Assembly (NCBI GenBank): GCA_025526935.1
Contig: JAHLKD010000002.1
Span: 165,001-229,000, forward strand
From: Cladochytrium replicatum
Lineage: Eukaryota; Chytridiomycota; Chytridiomycetes; Cladochytriales; Cladochytriaceae
Reading direction: 5' to 3'
DNA length: 64,000 bases
Positions 1 through 12,549 of this stretch are shown one piece after another. Under the pieces are notes generated by a model that saw only the letters and a list, made by a program, of their open reading frames with translations, searched no databases and was not told where the DNA came from. Positions within the stretch are counted from its first letter, which is position 1. The number at the start of each line of letters is the position of its first letter. The position numbers were made by a program, and so were the translations under genes.

Positions 1-2
1 TG

Positions 3-721
3 ATGAAGAAGACGAAAGAAAATCCGGCAAAGATTGAAGGGTTGACTGGGCCTGTTGTGCTGAAACGGGCTGCAAAGCTGTGGGAGGAAAGCGAGCTTGC
101 TTCCGTCGAGGGAGAACAGGACGAGTTTGTTTTCTTCACAAAGCCAGGTGAGAGACACTGTCCAAAATTGTCGTGATGAGATCCAAGTTGCCGACCCCCT
201 TTGTGTTTTTGTCTTGTAGGAGTGATATTCCCATACGATGTAAGCATACAGTTTCACTCCGATCACATTCATCACTGAATGCCTTTAAATAGTGGAATCG
301 AGATCGAAGGAATCACAGCTACTGCTCCGCCGAAAACAGCGACTTTAACGAGTCACAATGTAAATCTGCCTTCCGTGCGACTGGCGAGCCTGGGTCGACC
401 GCATTCTCCATCACCTACTGGAGTCACACATGGGGCGGCAAGGAAATTGAAAACATCTACAACGATCCACTCAGCAGCACAGACAACCGAAAAGCTGCGG
501 AAATCCAGAACGGTGAACAAGAGGACGTAGTACAGCCGGATCAAGAAAAGGAGGCCCTTCAAAACGCCAGTGATGACACCGTCGAACATGTGCGAAACCA
601 CCTACAGCAAATAGCTGAGAAGCGAGCGCACGGTGCAATGGTGGAGGAAGAAGCAATGGAAAGACACGGCGAATTGGTTGGCGATGATGAAAATGGGCGG
701 CAAGACGTTGTGATAGGTTAG
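3..721 (+). CDS. GT32 (OCH1-like) glycosyltransferase, C-terminal part
   Basis: This is the 3' part of a gene entering from the left edge. Three exons close in one frame: 3-147, 220-239 and 293-721 (stop TAG), with introns 148-219 and 240-292. The visible protein has the order TGP...LKRAAKLW, then FFTKPGVIFPYDW, then a Cys-containing stretch, then AFSITYWSHTW. This order resembles the C-terminal half of family 32 glycosyltransferases (OCH1 and inositolphosphoceramide mannosyltransferase relatives), which transfer mannose in the Golgi using a DXD motif that would lie upstream of the window. After the HTW motif comes a hydrophilic, acidic tail of about 85 residues not needed for catalysis. The assignment rests on remembered family motifs only. 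The gene converges with the cysteine synthase that ends at 946. Confidence 0.5.
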
Positions 722-945
722 GGGATATGATTTGAGAAAGCCTTAATTAGTGTTTGTAGTATCAATTCTTTGAGAAAGCAAATTTCTGGCACTAGTCTTC
801 AGTCAATTTGGTCGAATAAAGTTGTCTACAGCAGTTTACGTTTCGAGTGCTGGATGCCCTCCGTCGGCAGTTTGATGGAACAGCTGCCTGATGTATTTGT
901 TGTGACACTGAATTGGTCGATTCATTCGTCTCTCTGTTCACTGCC

Positions 946-2340
946 CTACTCCAAGATGATGTACTTTCTCAGGTGCACAGGCACAGTATCCCACAATCCC
1001 TTGCTCTGGACCCAACTCTTGCTGAACAACCTGCTAAAGTACCTTCCTGCACCATCGCACAGAATCGTCACCACGACGGGCTTCTCGACTCCTTCGGCCT
1101 TTAATTGTTTCGCAACCATCGTCGCCGCCACAACATTTAACGCCGTGCTCGCACCTACAAATATGCCCTCTTGGTCGAGAAGCGTGTACACCATATTCAA
1201 GCTCTCAGCATCAGGCACATGTACCGCCGAATCCACCAATCGAGTCTGAGCGGGACCCACCGTCGGCGCATCCTCCGGTTTCACTCCGCCAGACAGGATC
1301 TCGGGAGCAAGGTTATGCGTGACTCGCCCTTGTCCGATACCCTCTGTGATGGACGAGTTCCCGCCGAATCGCTCAAGAACCGAGTTTGTCAGGAAGGAGT
1401 AGAGGACGGAACCCGGCGGATCCGCGAGGATGCAGCGAATGGACGGGTCTTTGGATTTGAGGTAGTTCGATACCCCGGCGAGCGTGCCGCCGGTGCCCGT
1501 AGCGCATGTGAAGGCATCCAAGCGTCCGGAGGTCTGTGCGTAGATCTCGGGTCCCGTTGTTTCAATGTGCGCTTGTCTGTTTGCGGTCTGATTTATGTAT
1601 GGTTAGTTTCCGCTTGTTTTTGCAAAATCCACGGCTTGAAACCGTACATTATCAAACTGGTTGGTCCAGACGGCTCCCTGCGTTGCTTCTGCAAACTCCC
1701 GGGCTTGGTGGTTGTAGTTCTTGGGGTCGGTGAAGGGAACGGCGGGGACGGGTCTAACATCTGCGCCAAGCATTCTCAGGAGATCGATCTTTTCTTTGCT
1801 CTGCGTGTCCGGCATGTAACTGAGCCGAAAAGAATAAACGCTCAATGATGAAAGGATACCCCCCATTGACGTGCTCATACATACATGACGCACTTGTAAC
1901 CCCGAGCTCTGCAAACATGGGCAAGACCTATGCCGGTATTCCCTGCGGTGCCCTCGACGACCGTCCCACCGGGCTTCAAAAGACCTTTCTCTTCTGCGTC
2001 TTTCACGACATACAGGGCCGCACGATCCTTCACCGATCCACCTATACACACAAAAATTGAGTGCCACCACAGGATGACTGACGATTGTCAAACCAGGGTT
2101 CATGAATTCCGCTTTCGCAAGAATATCAGCGCCGATTGAGTCGGATAGCGACGGGAGCCTGATGAGCGGAGTATTCCCAATTGCTTGGGTTAAACCGTTG
2201 ACTCTCGTCAGTGGAGATGCGGAGAGTACAGGCAGGTAGCCATTAGCCGTGGAGTAGAGGCGCCGGATCGAACGAGAGCCCAAGGGCTGTTGGGTAAGCG
2301 TGCGGGAGAGCGACCCAGAAACCGCCGCCAGTCGCACCAT
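946..2340 (-). CDS. Mitochondrial-type cysteine synthase (PLP-dependent)
   Basis: Four exons on the minus strand: 2340-2094, 2041-1885, 1819-1648 and 1587-946, all with GT-AG introns of 52-65 nt. The product is O-acetylserine sulfhydrylase-like: it makes cysteine from O-acetylserine and sulfide using pyridoxal phosphate. The first exon gives an Arg/Ser-rich leader ([10 protein letters not shown]...RRLYS) typical of mitochondrial import, then the [10 protein letters not shown] motif. The join of exons 1 and 2 creates [11 protein letters not shown], which carries the PLP lysine. [11 protein letters not shown] (substrate loop) and GTGGTLAG (phosphate-binding loop) follow. The tail [14 protein letters not shown]...SKGL is the extension seen in the fungal mitochondrial branch (YGR012W/Mcy1 type). 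The ATG at 2340 is preferred because further upstream reading has no ATG. Confidence 0.88.
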
Positions 2341-2775
2341 CACACAAGAAGTTGAAAATTTATCGAGATTAGATGGGCAGCCGAAACCAGACAATTGACG
2401 AACCAACGGGGATCACCGAGCTCATCGGACCAGTTTGAACACTTCAATTCCAGTAATTTGCCCTTCCACCACTGCAGAACGAAATTAAAGGCTCTCCCGA
2501 ACCATGTTGCAGCTTTGAATGCAAGTCTGGGTCGTTCGCAGGTTAGCCTAGAGAAAGAAACATCTGGTAGATGACTTCCTATGGAAGAAGGGGCATTGAA
2601 ACAACTATGTGGTACCGCAGACACTCAAGTTCAAGGTTTTGTACAACCACAGCACCGGGATATTGGGCTGACTCTCATCCGATTTTGGTAATGATCCACT
2701 CTGGAAAGCTGATTAAGGAGTGCGGTTGATACGAAGGAGGGCTGGACTAAAACTGATCTCATTTCGGTGTGCTAT

Positions 2776-4500
2776 TTATAAAACTAATGGAAGGGTGTCA
2801 AGGGAGGGGAAAGGATCCTTCTGACTCAAAACAACAAACTGCTTCTCATGCGACAGGTAACCTTTCATGTACCCCTGATCAACCAGAATTGAGGACCAGA
2901 AATACCCCATATTTTCGCCTCAACGTACCTTATCAATCATATTTGCAAGCATACACTCCACCTCCAACATATCCACCTCCGTCCCCGAAAGATGCAGCGC
3001 GGTCTGGAACACTCGCATCGGTATCCGCGTGTTCATCTCGTTGACCAACCACACCCTCTTGAACAGCGTTCTTACACACACGGCCCTGCAGCGCTCGACG
3101 GTCAGGTACGTCCCGTGCCTTATCAGCCTGCGCTCGTTCTCGATGAAGGACTCGTCGAAGAGCTTGACGTTGCCCTCGCGGATCGCGCGGACGAAGGGCG
3201 TGTAGAGATCAGAGAGGCCCGGGTATTTGGAGAGAAGGCGGGTGTGGGGGAGGATGCCGGAGAGGAGACGGATGGGGATGAGGTAGTTGAGCACCAGGCT
3301 GTTGGAACAATGGCGGAATCAGGAGTGGTGTATTTTGAGGTGGGATGGAAGAGAGGGATGTCACCTGCGGTTTCGGAGGTAGGTTGCACGTTCTCGTGCT
3401 GTGCCTTTGGCCAGAATGTGCTCGAGGACGTACATCAACTCCACCGACGCCTACACACTGATGAGATCCAGACACCGGTGATCGAAAAGCACGAAAGTAC
3501 CTTAGTATACTCCTCATTTCGAAATGCCATCAAACCGATGTGGTATCTGTACAGCACACGGTGGGCAGCCGGGAAGCGCTCAATGTCAGGCAGATCCGAG
3601 CCCGACACTGCTCTCACGACATTCGTGCACAAGTTCGTCTGCTTAAGCTGCAAGAGTCAAATCATTCTCAACAATGAACATGCTGCCTTAATAAAACGCA
3701 ACATACTCTGAAATACGTCTTCATGAGAAGTGCACTAATGTAATACGTTCCCCACTTTCTAGATTTATCGAGGGCCGAGAATCGATCGGTGATACAGTAA
3801 GTGAATGCTCTGTTGATCGTTCGCGCCGCAACCTCGAGCGAGTTCGCTTCCTGTCCGTCTTTGGACAACAGCGAGTCCGCCTGTTGGATGGCTCAGTCCA
3901 CGATCTGCCAAGACCATTCAGAATTTGAATACCTTGATACTGAGCTCCCTCAAATCACGGTTAATCACATAAAGGGCCGGAAGACACCAATTTGTCTGGT
4001 TGTTGAAAGCATTGTGAAATGATCTGCAGACCTTGTGCGTGAGACCACAAACCACAAGGGCCCCAAATAATCATCCTTACTGGGCAAAGTGGTTCTGTGC
4101 CTGAGTCGCCGAAACCAAATCCCCGCCCGCAAGCTCTCTCAAAACCTTCAGATGTCCCAACGCAATCTCATTCCACGGCTCATCTATACGACTCTTGTGC
4201 TTATACAGCACAATGTTCTCGAGATTGTAGACCTATCAAATGGATTTTGTGTCCGTCACTATTGAGATCCCATCAGAAGGACCGCTGTGATCGAGCGTAA
4301 GCATGTACCTTTGAGACTTCATCACGCAATGGTGCGATGTGGGGGCCGCCTGATGTTGAAAGAAGTTTTCCGAGAGCATTTCCGTCCTCGTCTTCTACCG
4401 CAGAAGCGAATTCGGCCAGGAATGCTGTGATTTTCTGCGTTGAGCTGGCCGTGTTGAACATATGGAAGGACCTCGTGGCTTGATCGGACCTCGTTGTCAT
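2776..4500 (-). CDS. PCI-domain protein, PCID2/Thp1/CSN12 family
   Basis: Eight exons join cleanly (4500-4309, 4232-4081, 4023-3933, 3880-3707, 3647-3501, 3450-3365, 3298-2929, 2874-2776) and give 436 residues with no frame conflict. The protein follows the metazoan PCID2 pattern along its length: NQTNWCLPALY in the middle, LDKSRKWGTYYISALLMKTYF, an HRVLYRYHIGLMAF helix repeat, LNYLIPIRLLSG, a winged-helix stretch with TLFKRVWLVNE, and the end GYMKGYLSHEKQFVVLS...DPFPSL. Family members are PCI scaffolds: Thp1/PCID2 works in the TREX-2 mRNA export complex at the nuclear pore, and CSN12 associates with the signalosome and splicing factors. The sequence alone does not separate these two paralogs. 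Start is the ATG at 4500. Confidence 0.85.
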
Positions 4501-4615
4501 TGTATTTTTTTTGTCATTTTGAAGGATCTCATGTATTTAGTAAATCAAAAAGGTCTTTCTTCCCAAGTAAGCATTCCAATGTCCCAATGTTTGGTTAAAA
4601 AAATACACCCCTTTG

Positions 4616-5773
4616 TCATTCTTCTGAACCACCTGGAGTACTTCGCGCAGTCGCGGCCTCCATCTGCCACGAGGGAATAGCTGGTTTAGACACAGGAGCA
4701 CAAGCAGCATACGAGCTCACTCCATTCGGTGTGTACGGTGCAAATGGCGGCGTCCCTGGTGCGAACTGATCCGCAGATGAAGATGCATCCTCGCTAGGTG
4801 CCCCGCTGGCAGCTCCCGCTCCATAGGGAATCCTTCGGTTCAGCAGCAAATTTTTGAGAGACTTGAGTTCATTCTGAAGATCAGAAAGTGCACTGTTCTG
4901 ACTCTCCTTTGACTTTTCAAGCATCTACAAGTATCAAATTGAGCTAAGTATACGTCCAGGGCGATATCTGCATGGAAAGTTTAAGTACCTTGGGGATCAT
5001 CAGCTTGATGCTGTCAACGTCGTCTCTGATCCTCCGCACTTCATCGTCCCTCTTCTCGTCCATCTCCTTGAGCTCCTCGAGGTACTTTTGGATCGACTCG
5101 ATCTGAGACCCAACTTGCAGCGCATTCTCTGAGACCTGCTTCGAAACGGCCTGAGTTTCGTTTTGGACTGCAACGAGGGCGGTCTTTGCGCCTTCGAGGG
5201 ACTGGGTGATCTTATCGCTCTCAGCAGAAAGCGAGGTGGGGGAGGGCCATGCGATGTGCGGAGAAATGTAATTCTAGAAAAGAAGAGAGCATTAGTGTAA
5301 ATCATGATGGAGCAATGAGAACCAACACATACCTTAATGATGAGGAATGCACCGTAGGACAGTCCAGCAGCTGAGACACCAGCCAAAGTGTAATCCTTCC
5401 ATGACCATGGCTCTTTCTGCGGCACCACTGCTGTCAGAGGCACAGGGCCATAGTACGGATAGCCTGGAATCGGTTGACCGGAAACACCGATGGGAATGCT
5501 AGACTGCTGTGGGTAAGGCTGGTAAGGACCCTGCGGATAACCGACTTGTTCTTGCTGGTGCTGGGGAGCTGTGGTCGCTGCAGCAGCTTGCGGCGTTGAG
5601 GTAGAAGCAGAAGTTCCGTTCATTCGAGCGAGGGCATCTTCGATTTCCGCGGAGGTCATACCCTTTGTTTCGAGGAAGGAGATACGTTTTGCCAGCGGAC
5701 TAGACTGTACTTTAGGGTCCTTGAGGAAGCGCACAGCGCTCTCGATCAAATCCTCACGCTTCGCTGCTGCCAT
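4616..5773 (-). CDS. PEX14: Peroxin-14, peroxisomal import docking protein
   Basis: Three exons (5773-5333, 5273-4989, 4924-4616) give 344 residues. Residues 1-50 are the conserved helical N-terminal domain (REDLIESAVRFL...SPLAKRISFLETKGM), which binds WxxxF/Y motifs of the PTS1 receptor PEX5 and also PEX19. A Pro/Gln/Tyr-rich linker follows, then a single membrane-spanning segment at about 127-147 (YTLAGVSAAGLSYGAFLIIK), and a coiled coil over about 165-260 used for oligomerisation and PEX13/PEX17 contact. The tail is Pro/Ser/Ala-rich. PEX14 docks cargo-loaded receptors at the peroxisomal membrane. Start codons of this gene and the PRP46 region on the other strand are less than 120 bp apart, so they probably share a promoter. 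Confidence 0.93.
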
Positions 5774-5851
5774 CCAGTGACGTCACCCTGCCGACCACGT
5801 GGACCGAATCCACAAAATCATTTCAAAATTCCCAAATTCGATTCAAAAATC

Positions 5852-7636
5852 ATGGAATTGAATTCGTCGACGACCAACAGAAACGGACGGTGGCCGCGGC
5901 GCCAGACTCTATCCTCGAGGGTGCACGGCGATCCGTAAAATGCACTCACGCCGTATTCACAGACGACGCTACTGCTCCACTCCCAGAGGACCCCCTCTCG
6001 CAACGCATCAAACTCGCCGCAAAAGTCTCTGACGAATACGAGAGCGCTCGAAACCTTCCAGATGGATTGAAAAATCAGCAACCTGGTCGCGCTGCCGACG
6101 ACGCAGCAGCAGCAGCAGCAGCACCGTCTCCAGTACAACCTATACCCTTTTCTCTCGACGCTTCGCAGCTTTCGCTTATCGTTCAAAGCGGCACCAGTAC
6201 CCTTCCGGTCCAGGCGCGGCCATCACCCTAGAAACAGCTGTTACTTCAGAAATATCAGAGTCGAGCGTGCAGATATTGCTCGACCAGATTCCGGTGGGTG
6301 GAAAGAAGGTGGAAACTGGTTTGTCGGCTGGCGTTGTCGCGATTCGAGGAAATCAGGGACGATTATCGTGTGGAATCGCTGGCGCTCTCATCCCGATGAA
6401 GGAGCCCAGGAAGGTGCCAAAGCCAAAGTGGCACGCGCCGTGGAAGTTGTTGAAGGTTATCGCCGGGCATCAAGGATGGGTTCGATCGATTGCGGTGGAG
6501 CCAGGAAACGAATGGTTTGTCACCGGTGCAGGAGACAGAGTGATCAAGGTTAGTATCGTACATTGAATGTCAGTGGTGCTGGGGACCTCATTCTTTTCGG
6601 AAGGTGTGGGATCTTGCTACAGGCCATTTGAAGCTTTCTCTGACTGGTCACATTTCGACCGTACGCGGCCTCGCTGTGTCTCCAAGACACCCATACCTCT
6701 TCTCTGCGGGAGAGGACAAGATGGTGAAATGCTGGGACTTGGAGTACAACAAAGTCATTCGCCACTATCACGGCCATTTGAGCGGCGTGTACTGCCTTGC
6801 GCTTCATCCCACCTTGGACATCTTGATTACTGGTGGACGAGATGCTTGTGCACTGGTAATTATGCTTGAATCTTTTTGCTATCAACCTAACTCAACCTAA
6901 ACGAAAGTTGCTTTCAAGGTTTGGGATATGCGAACAAAGGCTCAGATCTATGCTCTGACCGGCCACAACTCGACTGTGGCTGATATCCAGACTCAGGCAG
7001 TTGATCCCCAGATCATGACCGGCTCCAGTGACTCCACGATCCGGTTGTGGGATCTCGCAGCGGGGAAAACTCTGACTACTTTGACCCACCATAAAAAGTC
7101 GGTTCGGGCAATGGCCCTGCACCCTCGGGAGTTCACATTCGCATCGGCGTCAGCGGACAACATTAAGCAGTGGAAACTACCCGAAGGCAAATTTATCCAG
7201 AACTTTGAGGGCCACAAAGCGATCGTGAATACCATGTGTGTCAATGAAGATGGCGTAGTGTTTAGTGGAGGTGAGTTACTTTACCGGCATCAGGGGACTA
7301 AACTGGCTGTAAAATTTTGTGATCGCAGCGGACAACGGGTCGATGCATTTCTGGGACTGGAAGTCTGGACACAACTTCCAGCGGGCGGAGACGCTCGTGC
7401 AGCCGGGTTCATTGTCGAGCGAAGCTGGAATATTCTCCTCGACTTTTGACCACACCGGCTTACGCTTGATTACTGGTGAAGCGGACAAGACAATTAAGAT
7501 CTGGAAGGAAGACGAGATGGCGGTAAGACTGATCGTGTGTTGTCGGATTGATGCGTTATTGACGTTCATCATTGTACAGACTCCCGAGACACACCCTATC
7601 GACTGGAAGCCGAGCATCATGAAGCATAAGTACTGA
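5852..7636 (+). CDS. PRP46: WD40 splicing factor PRP46/PLRG1 (5' end unresolved)
   Basis: A seven-bladed WD40 protein of the NineTeen (Prp19/CDC5L) spliceosome complex. Exons: (5852)-6132, 6198-6548, 6604-6855, 6919-7270, 7329-7522 and 7580-7636. The repeats match PLRG1 blade by blade: [77 protein letters not shown] and the end [11 protein letters not shown]. The N-terminal THAVF...DEYESA segment also matches. The 65-nt intron 6133-6197 is needed to move from the Ala-run frame into the YPSGPG frame. The problem is the start: the first exon frame is open back past 5725 but contains no ATG. The nearest upstream ATG (5852) is one frame off, so a 1-nt indel, a non-AUG start or an unseen exon is implied. 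Confidence 0.87.
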
Positions 7637-7773
7637 TGTGGGAATACTAAGAAATGAGTATTTTGTAATATGCTCAACCCTAAGAAATTTCATCAGCGCA
7701 AATCTTTTCCGAATACCCCAAGTTCGGCAAATCGGCCAAAAAAACAAGTCTATTCGAACTTAACAAAAGTCCA

Positions 7774-9545
7774 CTATTTGGGAGGACGCTCATCATCCTC
7801 CCAACCGTCGAATAAAACCTCTTCAGAGGTTCTCGTCCGAGATTTTTTCTCGTTCCACACTGCTTCTTTTCGCGTTGTCCACGATAAGCTGATCCGCGCT
7901 GCTTCGGCACCCTTAGACGGCGATATCTGTGATGGACTCCCTCCATCCCCAGACACGCTGGAAACCTCTGAACGCGACGGCGTGGTCATAGCAACCCACT
8001 CCTCCTCCCCACTTAATCTCGCCCTTCTCTTCCCACTCAAATCCAGATCCGAATTCTTCACATTCCCACCGTCAACCACCTTCGCATACTTTGACATCGT
8101 CCCACCAAGCAACCCCTGGATCCACCTCTGCAGCCCCTCGAGCGCCATCGGGTCATTCGCCCACCCGAACCCAACCACTCCGCTCACGACCACGACCGTC
8201 GCCGCGCCCTTCACGACCGAGTAGCACTGCGCCGAGTCTGTCGCGCAGAAAAACATGTGGCTCAGCGCGAACACAATCACGGCCCTGAGCGCCTGCAGGA
8301 TCCCGGTCGCGACCGCGCCAATGCGCTCGAGGAGGACAAAGTAGGCGACGTTGTGGCCTAGCGCGGAGAGGACCAGGAGGAGGTAGGCAAGGATCACGCC
8401 GGGGGAGTTGAGGGCTAGGTGGGCGAGGTGGGGAAGGGAGATGAGAAGCATGAGGAGGAGGCATAGGAGGGCGGAGTAGAGGCCCACCCAGAAACATTGC
8501 TGGCGAGGGACTGGGGCGACGAAGGGGACGGTTGGGGAGCGCTTTGGGATGCCGAAGAGGGGTTTGAGTGATTCGAAAAAGGGGCTTGTGGAGCTCATGA
8601 GGTGGTCGTTGAGGATGTAGACCATTGCGTAGATGGCTGTACCGGTGAGGGTGATCAGGAAGCCGAATGCCACTCGAGCTTCTGAAATCGACAGGTTACA
8701 CAAGCATACGAACATAAAATACTCAATTTACCCTCACTCTCGCCAGAATGGATATCACCGGTCTGCGATTTCGAGCTACCTCCACCTAATGCATTGAGCG
8801 AAAGGCCAAACGTGATCGTGATGACGGCGATCCACTGTCCAATCGTCAAATTTCTCTTAAGAAAGACGCGCGCCATAAGCGCCGTGAAGACAATGACCGA
8901 AGAGTAGATAACCTGATAGAGCTACTTTTGAAGGTCAAAACAATGGCAACAAGGTGATCATCTGACAACGTACTCCGCTCCCCACGTAGAAGAGTCCAAC
9001 GGTCAACACCAGGTTTCCAAAAACATCTATAACCTAACAAAATCATGCGCGATTCAATAAAACAACCAGTAATAGAGGCTGCAAATACCGCAATGACAAA
9101 CATGGATGAATGCGGCACGTTTCCCCATTCATCCCACCATGTCCTCTTTTGTCCATGACTGATTCCCGCGATCGGTATGTGGTCATCCTCATGTTTCCGA
9201 TGGTGTTCAACCATCCTGCTAGGAACTAATGCAATCGCAACCATCCCTGATAACACAGATCAATAATTAAGCCATGCATAGAGCACGTCTTAAACGCACC
9301 AATGTACGTGGTCAACACCGTCAGCATGGACGCCGAATCTAGTGGTTTTCACACCTTCAATTTCTTTGCTGAGCAAATTCAGTTGATGGTTTACCAGCAG
9401 CATTCATGTAGAACAGCCATTGTGTCGCGAGGGTTGTGAAAAGACCTGTGATAAGGAAAAGCACCTGGTTCGCAAACACGCCTGCTGCTGCTGCCGAGTC
9501 CGAGCTTGCGATCCTGACAGCCAAACCGATGGAGGGAGGTGACAT
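7774..9545 (-). CDS. SLC35-like drug/metabolite superfamily transporter
   Basis: Six exons (9545-9395, 9338-9300, 9246-9089, 9033-8974, 8921-8732, 8681-7774) give 501 residues. There are about ten hydrophobic segments, starting with FANQVLFLITGLFTTLATQW. The central stretch DVFGNLVLTVGLFYVGSG then YQVIYSSVIVFTALMARVFLKR and QWIAVITITFGLSLNALG is the signature of the EamA/DMT fold as seen in SLC35F6-type proteins. The transporter would sit in an internal membrane (Golgi, lysosome or ER); the substrate is not readable. Family members are usually 350-420 residues, so the charged Ser-rich C-terminal tail of about 120 residues (WANDP... to the stop) is extra. It converges with PRP46, with 137 bp between stops. 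Confidence 0.75.
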
Positions 9546-9612
9546 GCTGGAAATTTGAACCCGATGGTTGTGGCACGTGAGCACTTAATCTGTCTGCATT
9601 TGGACATTGCAA

Positions 9613-10448
9613 AGACCCTTTAATGGTGTTGCGGTATTGAACAATCCCAGTGGGCCAACTGAATATGAGAGATAAACTCGTTTTTGCGGATCAGCAACTT
9701 GATGCTAAGGTATTCCGTTGTTCCGTAAGTTTCCTCTTCATCCTTACCCAAGCTTGTTATTAGTCGGTTCGAGCAGTTAAGAATCCGAGTTCGAATGTCA
9801 TATTATGTTAGTTACGGAATCGCTTGAGGCAGAACTGTGTAAACCACACCCTCTCACGCTAAGAACGGGGCTCTAGGACTTTAATGCAGTTGGACACCTA
9901 AATGGAATCACGAGAACTTTGGAGCTCTTCGGCAGTTCCTACGAAGAGTTTGCGATCACATGGATATATCAGAGGATCTCGAGAGGTTCGCCTCCGGTAA
10001 CGAGCTTTTTTTGGATCCAGATAATCGAGCTGACAAGGAGTTAAAATGGTGCTGAAGCGATGTTCAATTCACTGACCTCAAACGATGACGATGCTCTAGA
10101 TATTGACGCCAATGCGCTTCAGAATACGAGGCGACGAATCGACGAACAGGCAGTAAAACGCAAAAATCCATCGTGGCAATGGTATTCATTCGCTGTAGCA
10201 CAAGAGTTATGCGGAAATCCTGCCCGAAATGTGGATCAAAACCCGGGCTGCTAACAGAAGAGCAGGAAGTAGCAGAACGGGTGGAAGTTCTGAGTCAGCT
10301 AAGCAGTGAAGGCGGCGGCAACGAATTTTGGCTGGCAAAGCTTGAGGAGAGAGTTTGGTCTGGACACTGGATGGACCAGTATTTCATCACATTGAGCGGA
10401 CATACTGATAAAATTGCAACATTTCAAATCAACAAGATCAAAGCGTAA
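9613..10448 (+). other. Stretch with weak coding traces, no firm gene
   Basis: Between the transporter start and the pirin stop the plus strand has short open stretches in different frames: about 9915-10050 (reads ALRQFLRRVCDHMDI...), 10060-10254 and 10210-10448. The last contains CPKCGSKPG and ends in a hydrophilic tail. I could not find splice sites that join them in frame. They may be a decayed gene or an unrecognised multi-exon gene. Confidence 0.25.
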
Positions 10449-10498
10449 ATGTTACATAGACACAAAAGGAAAACCGCAATCCAAAAGCAGCCGTTGAT

Positions 10499-11978
10499 CT
10501 ACTCAGATCCCTGACCCCACGCACCTTTGACCTTACCGCTCCATCCACGCTTCTCGACCTTCCCATCGACGTGCCTAGCGAATCGTCCAACTTCCAGCCC
10601 ACCATGCGTCGGCTCATCCGAGTTCCACTTCCAACCACCAAACTGCGTCCTCCTGTACTCCATGAAAGTCTGGTTGATCTCGTCGCGGGTGTTCATCACA
10701 AAAGGCCCGTGCTGAACAACAGGCTCTCCAATCGGCGAGGCCTGCATCATCAGGACGTGCGCGCTCTCCTTCGCGTCAGCTGGGTTCGACAGCACGACTG
10801 CGTGCTCGTACGAGAGTGGGATGCGGACTTTCGGTGTCACGGTCAAGCTGTGCTTCTCGTCCTCCGTGTCCGACAGCGTCAGCGAGGCGCCCTGGTAGAA
10901 GAACAGGTTGCGGTTGATCACGGGCTTGCCGGACTTGTTGGGGTGCTGGACGGGGTTAGTAACGGGCGGGATGGTGACGTTCGCGCCGGGTTGGATCTCA
11001 ATAACCCAGACGGCAAAGTTGGAGTACGGGCGAGCGGCGAAGGAGTTTGGAGGAGGTGTGGGCACGGTGAAGGGCTTGTCGGATGCAGGTGCCCCGCAGA
11101 TGGGGAGGTTGCCGCCGACGACGGTGATCTGGGCGTAGGGGCGCTTGGAAGTGTCTTCGGCACCGCTTTCAGCGTATACTCTGACCTTTGGTACATCTTC
11201 GGCCCAAAGCATGCTGAAGTACGGGTCAACCATTTTGTCGGATTTGGGGAGGTTGAGCCAAATCTGGAAGAGCTCGGTTGGGTTTCCTTTGTCCTTGTTC
11301 AGGAGCGGGAACATTTCACAGTGAACAATACCCTTTTGGCAAGGGCGAGTTAGTCTTATATCCCCCTGAAACAATGGTGTGATAACCTACCCTGCCGGCG
11401 GTGAGCCATTGAACATCGCCCATGCCGAATCGGGCAGCTGCACCAAGGCTGTCGGAGTGATCAATGTATCCGTTCGTAACGATCGTGATCGTTTCGAATC
11501 CACGGTGGGGATCTAACACATAATGGTAAGAAAAGCGCACAATCCGCATCAAATGATATCTAACGTTGAGGGAAGCCCGGAATCTCTTCGCCGTGGTACA
11601 TGTTCCAGCCATCCTTGCCGCCAAAGTCTGCACCCATATGACGCCCTCGCTACAGAGTGAAGATCCTAGTAAGCGTAATCCTTGCTCCATAATGGTGCAT
11701 ACACACCCTGAAATCTTTGTCAGCCGGGCCAAAGTTTTCATTTCCCTCAGGGAAATCGTCCTTTGAGATGGCTATTTAGTCAACTGACGAAACCAGCCTC
11801 ATAAACATATACCTTGTGATGAACGGTAAACAAGAACGGGTCTTGGACATCCCATGGGGTAGTTCCAGGTGGGAGCTTAATCGGGGCACTGAGTAGAGCT
11901 GTTGAATGAAGATTTGTTCACCATATCAAGGCTAATGCACGGAAAAACAGACAACGCACCTGTTGGCTTTGTAGACAT
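10499..11978 (-). CDS. Pirin-family cupin protein
   Basis: Six exons (11978-11960, 11898-11813, 11760-11707, 11649-11565, 11512-11391, 11332-10499) give 399 residues. The joins create [58 protein letters not shown] and IVHCEMFPLL, which are the pirin N-terminal cupin motifs including the metal-binding His-x-His and later His/Glu residues. Pirins are iron-binding cupins; characterised members act as quercetin 2,3-dioxygenases or transcription cofactors. This form, with the [12 protein letters not shown] block, belongs to a subgroup longer than the human 290-residue protein and common in bacteria. No organelle leader is evident. Confidence 0.88.
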
Positions 11979-12549
11979 CGCTTTTGAGGTTTGTGCGAGC
12001 GAGGGATGATGCAGCGGGAAGAGAGGAAAACGCTTTTGAAGTAGTTTCGCTACGAGAATGGTTGCGAATGGTGTATTTGAGGTATTTTAATGATTAGAAA
12101 ATGGTTCGGATGGATCAACTATTATGTTGAGCTCGGGTCGGATCAATGCGTGGGGACGGGTGTGGCGAGGAGTGGCTGAGGGATTGTTTTCTTTTCAACG
12201 CAAGGTGAGTTTGCGCGTACAGAGTGCTGTTGGAGTGAAGAGTACCAGCTCGAGGATGTTGCGAACTTTACATACGTTAGACTTGAGATCAGTGATGATC
12301 GCACCATTTCTACGCCCTGAGAGTCTAGTGTTGACGTGCCATAGTGTTACATGTAAACATTCAGGCGTTTTTTAACACTGTCCGTTGGTGTAGGTCCTTG
12401 ATTTCACAAGAAGAGAAATGTGTTGGGATGTATCTTTGTGGAGAAGAACAATCAACGCTCAGGTGAATGATACGAATTGACGTTCAACCCGTTAAAATAT
12501 AAATACGTATTGCAGTTTTGTCTGTATGTCACTTTAGTCTGCTGGTTGA

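Noticed and set aside
6133-6168. Shorter 36-nt intron in PRP46 using the first acceptor
   Set aside because: Length is a multiple of 3 and keeps the wrong frame; the 65-nt intron ending at 6197 restores the family sequence.
8091-8497. Pro/Ser/Arg-rich frames over the transporter C-terminus
   Set aside because: Low-complexity shadows of the GC-rich last exon of the transporter gene.
9765-9800. GGTTCGAG and GAGTTCGAATG, suggestive of a tRNA T-arm
   Set aside because: No matching acceptor, D- or anticodon-stem could be paired within 75-90 bases.
10571-11353. Plus-strand open frame of 260 codons opposite the pirin gene
   Set aside because: It lies exactly over the last pirin exon; composition (Val/Gly/Arg-rich) is the shadow of that exon.
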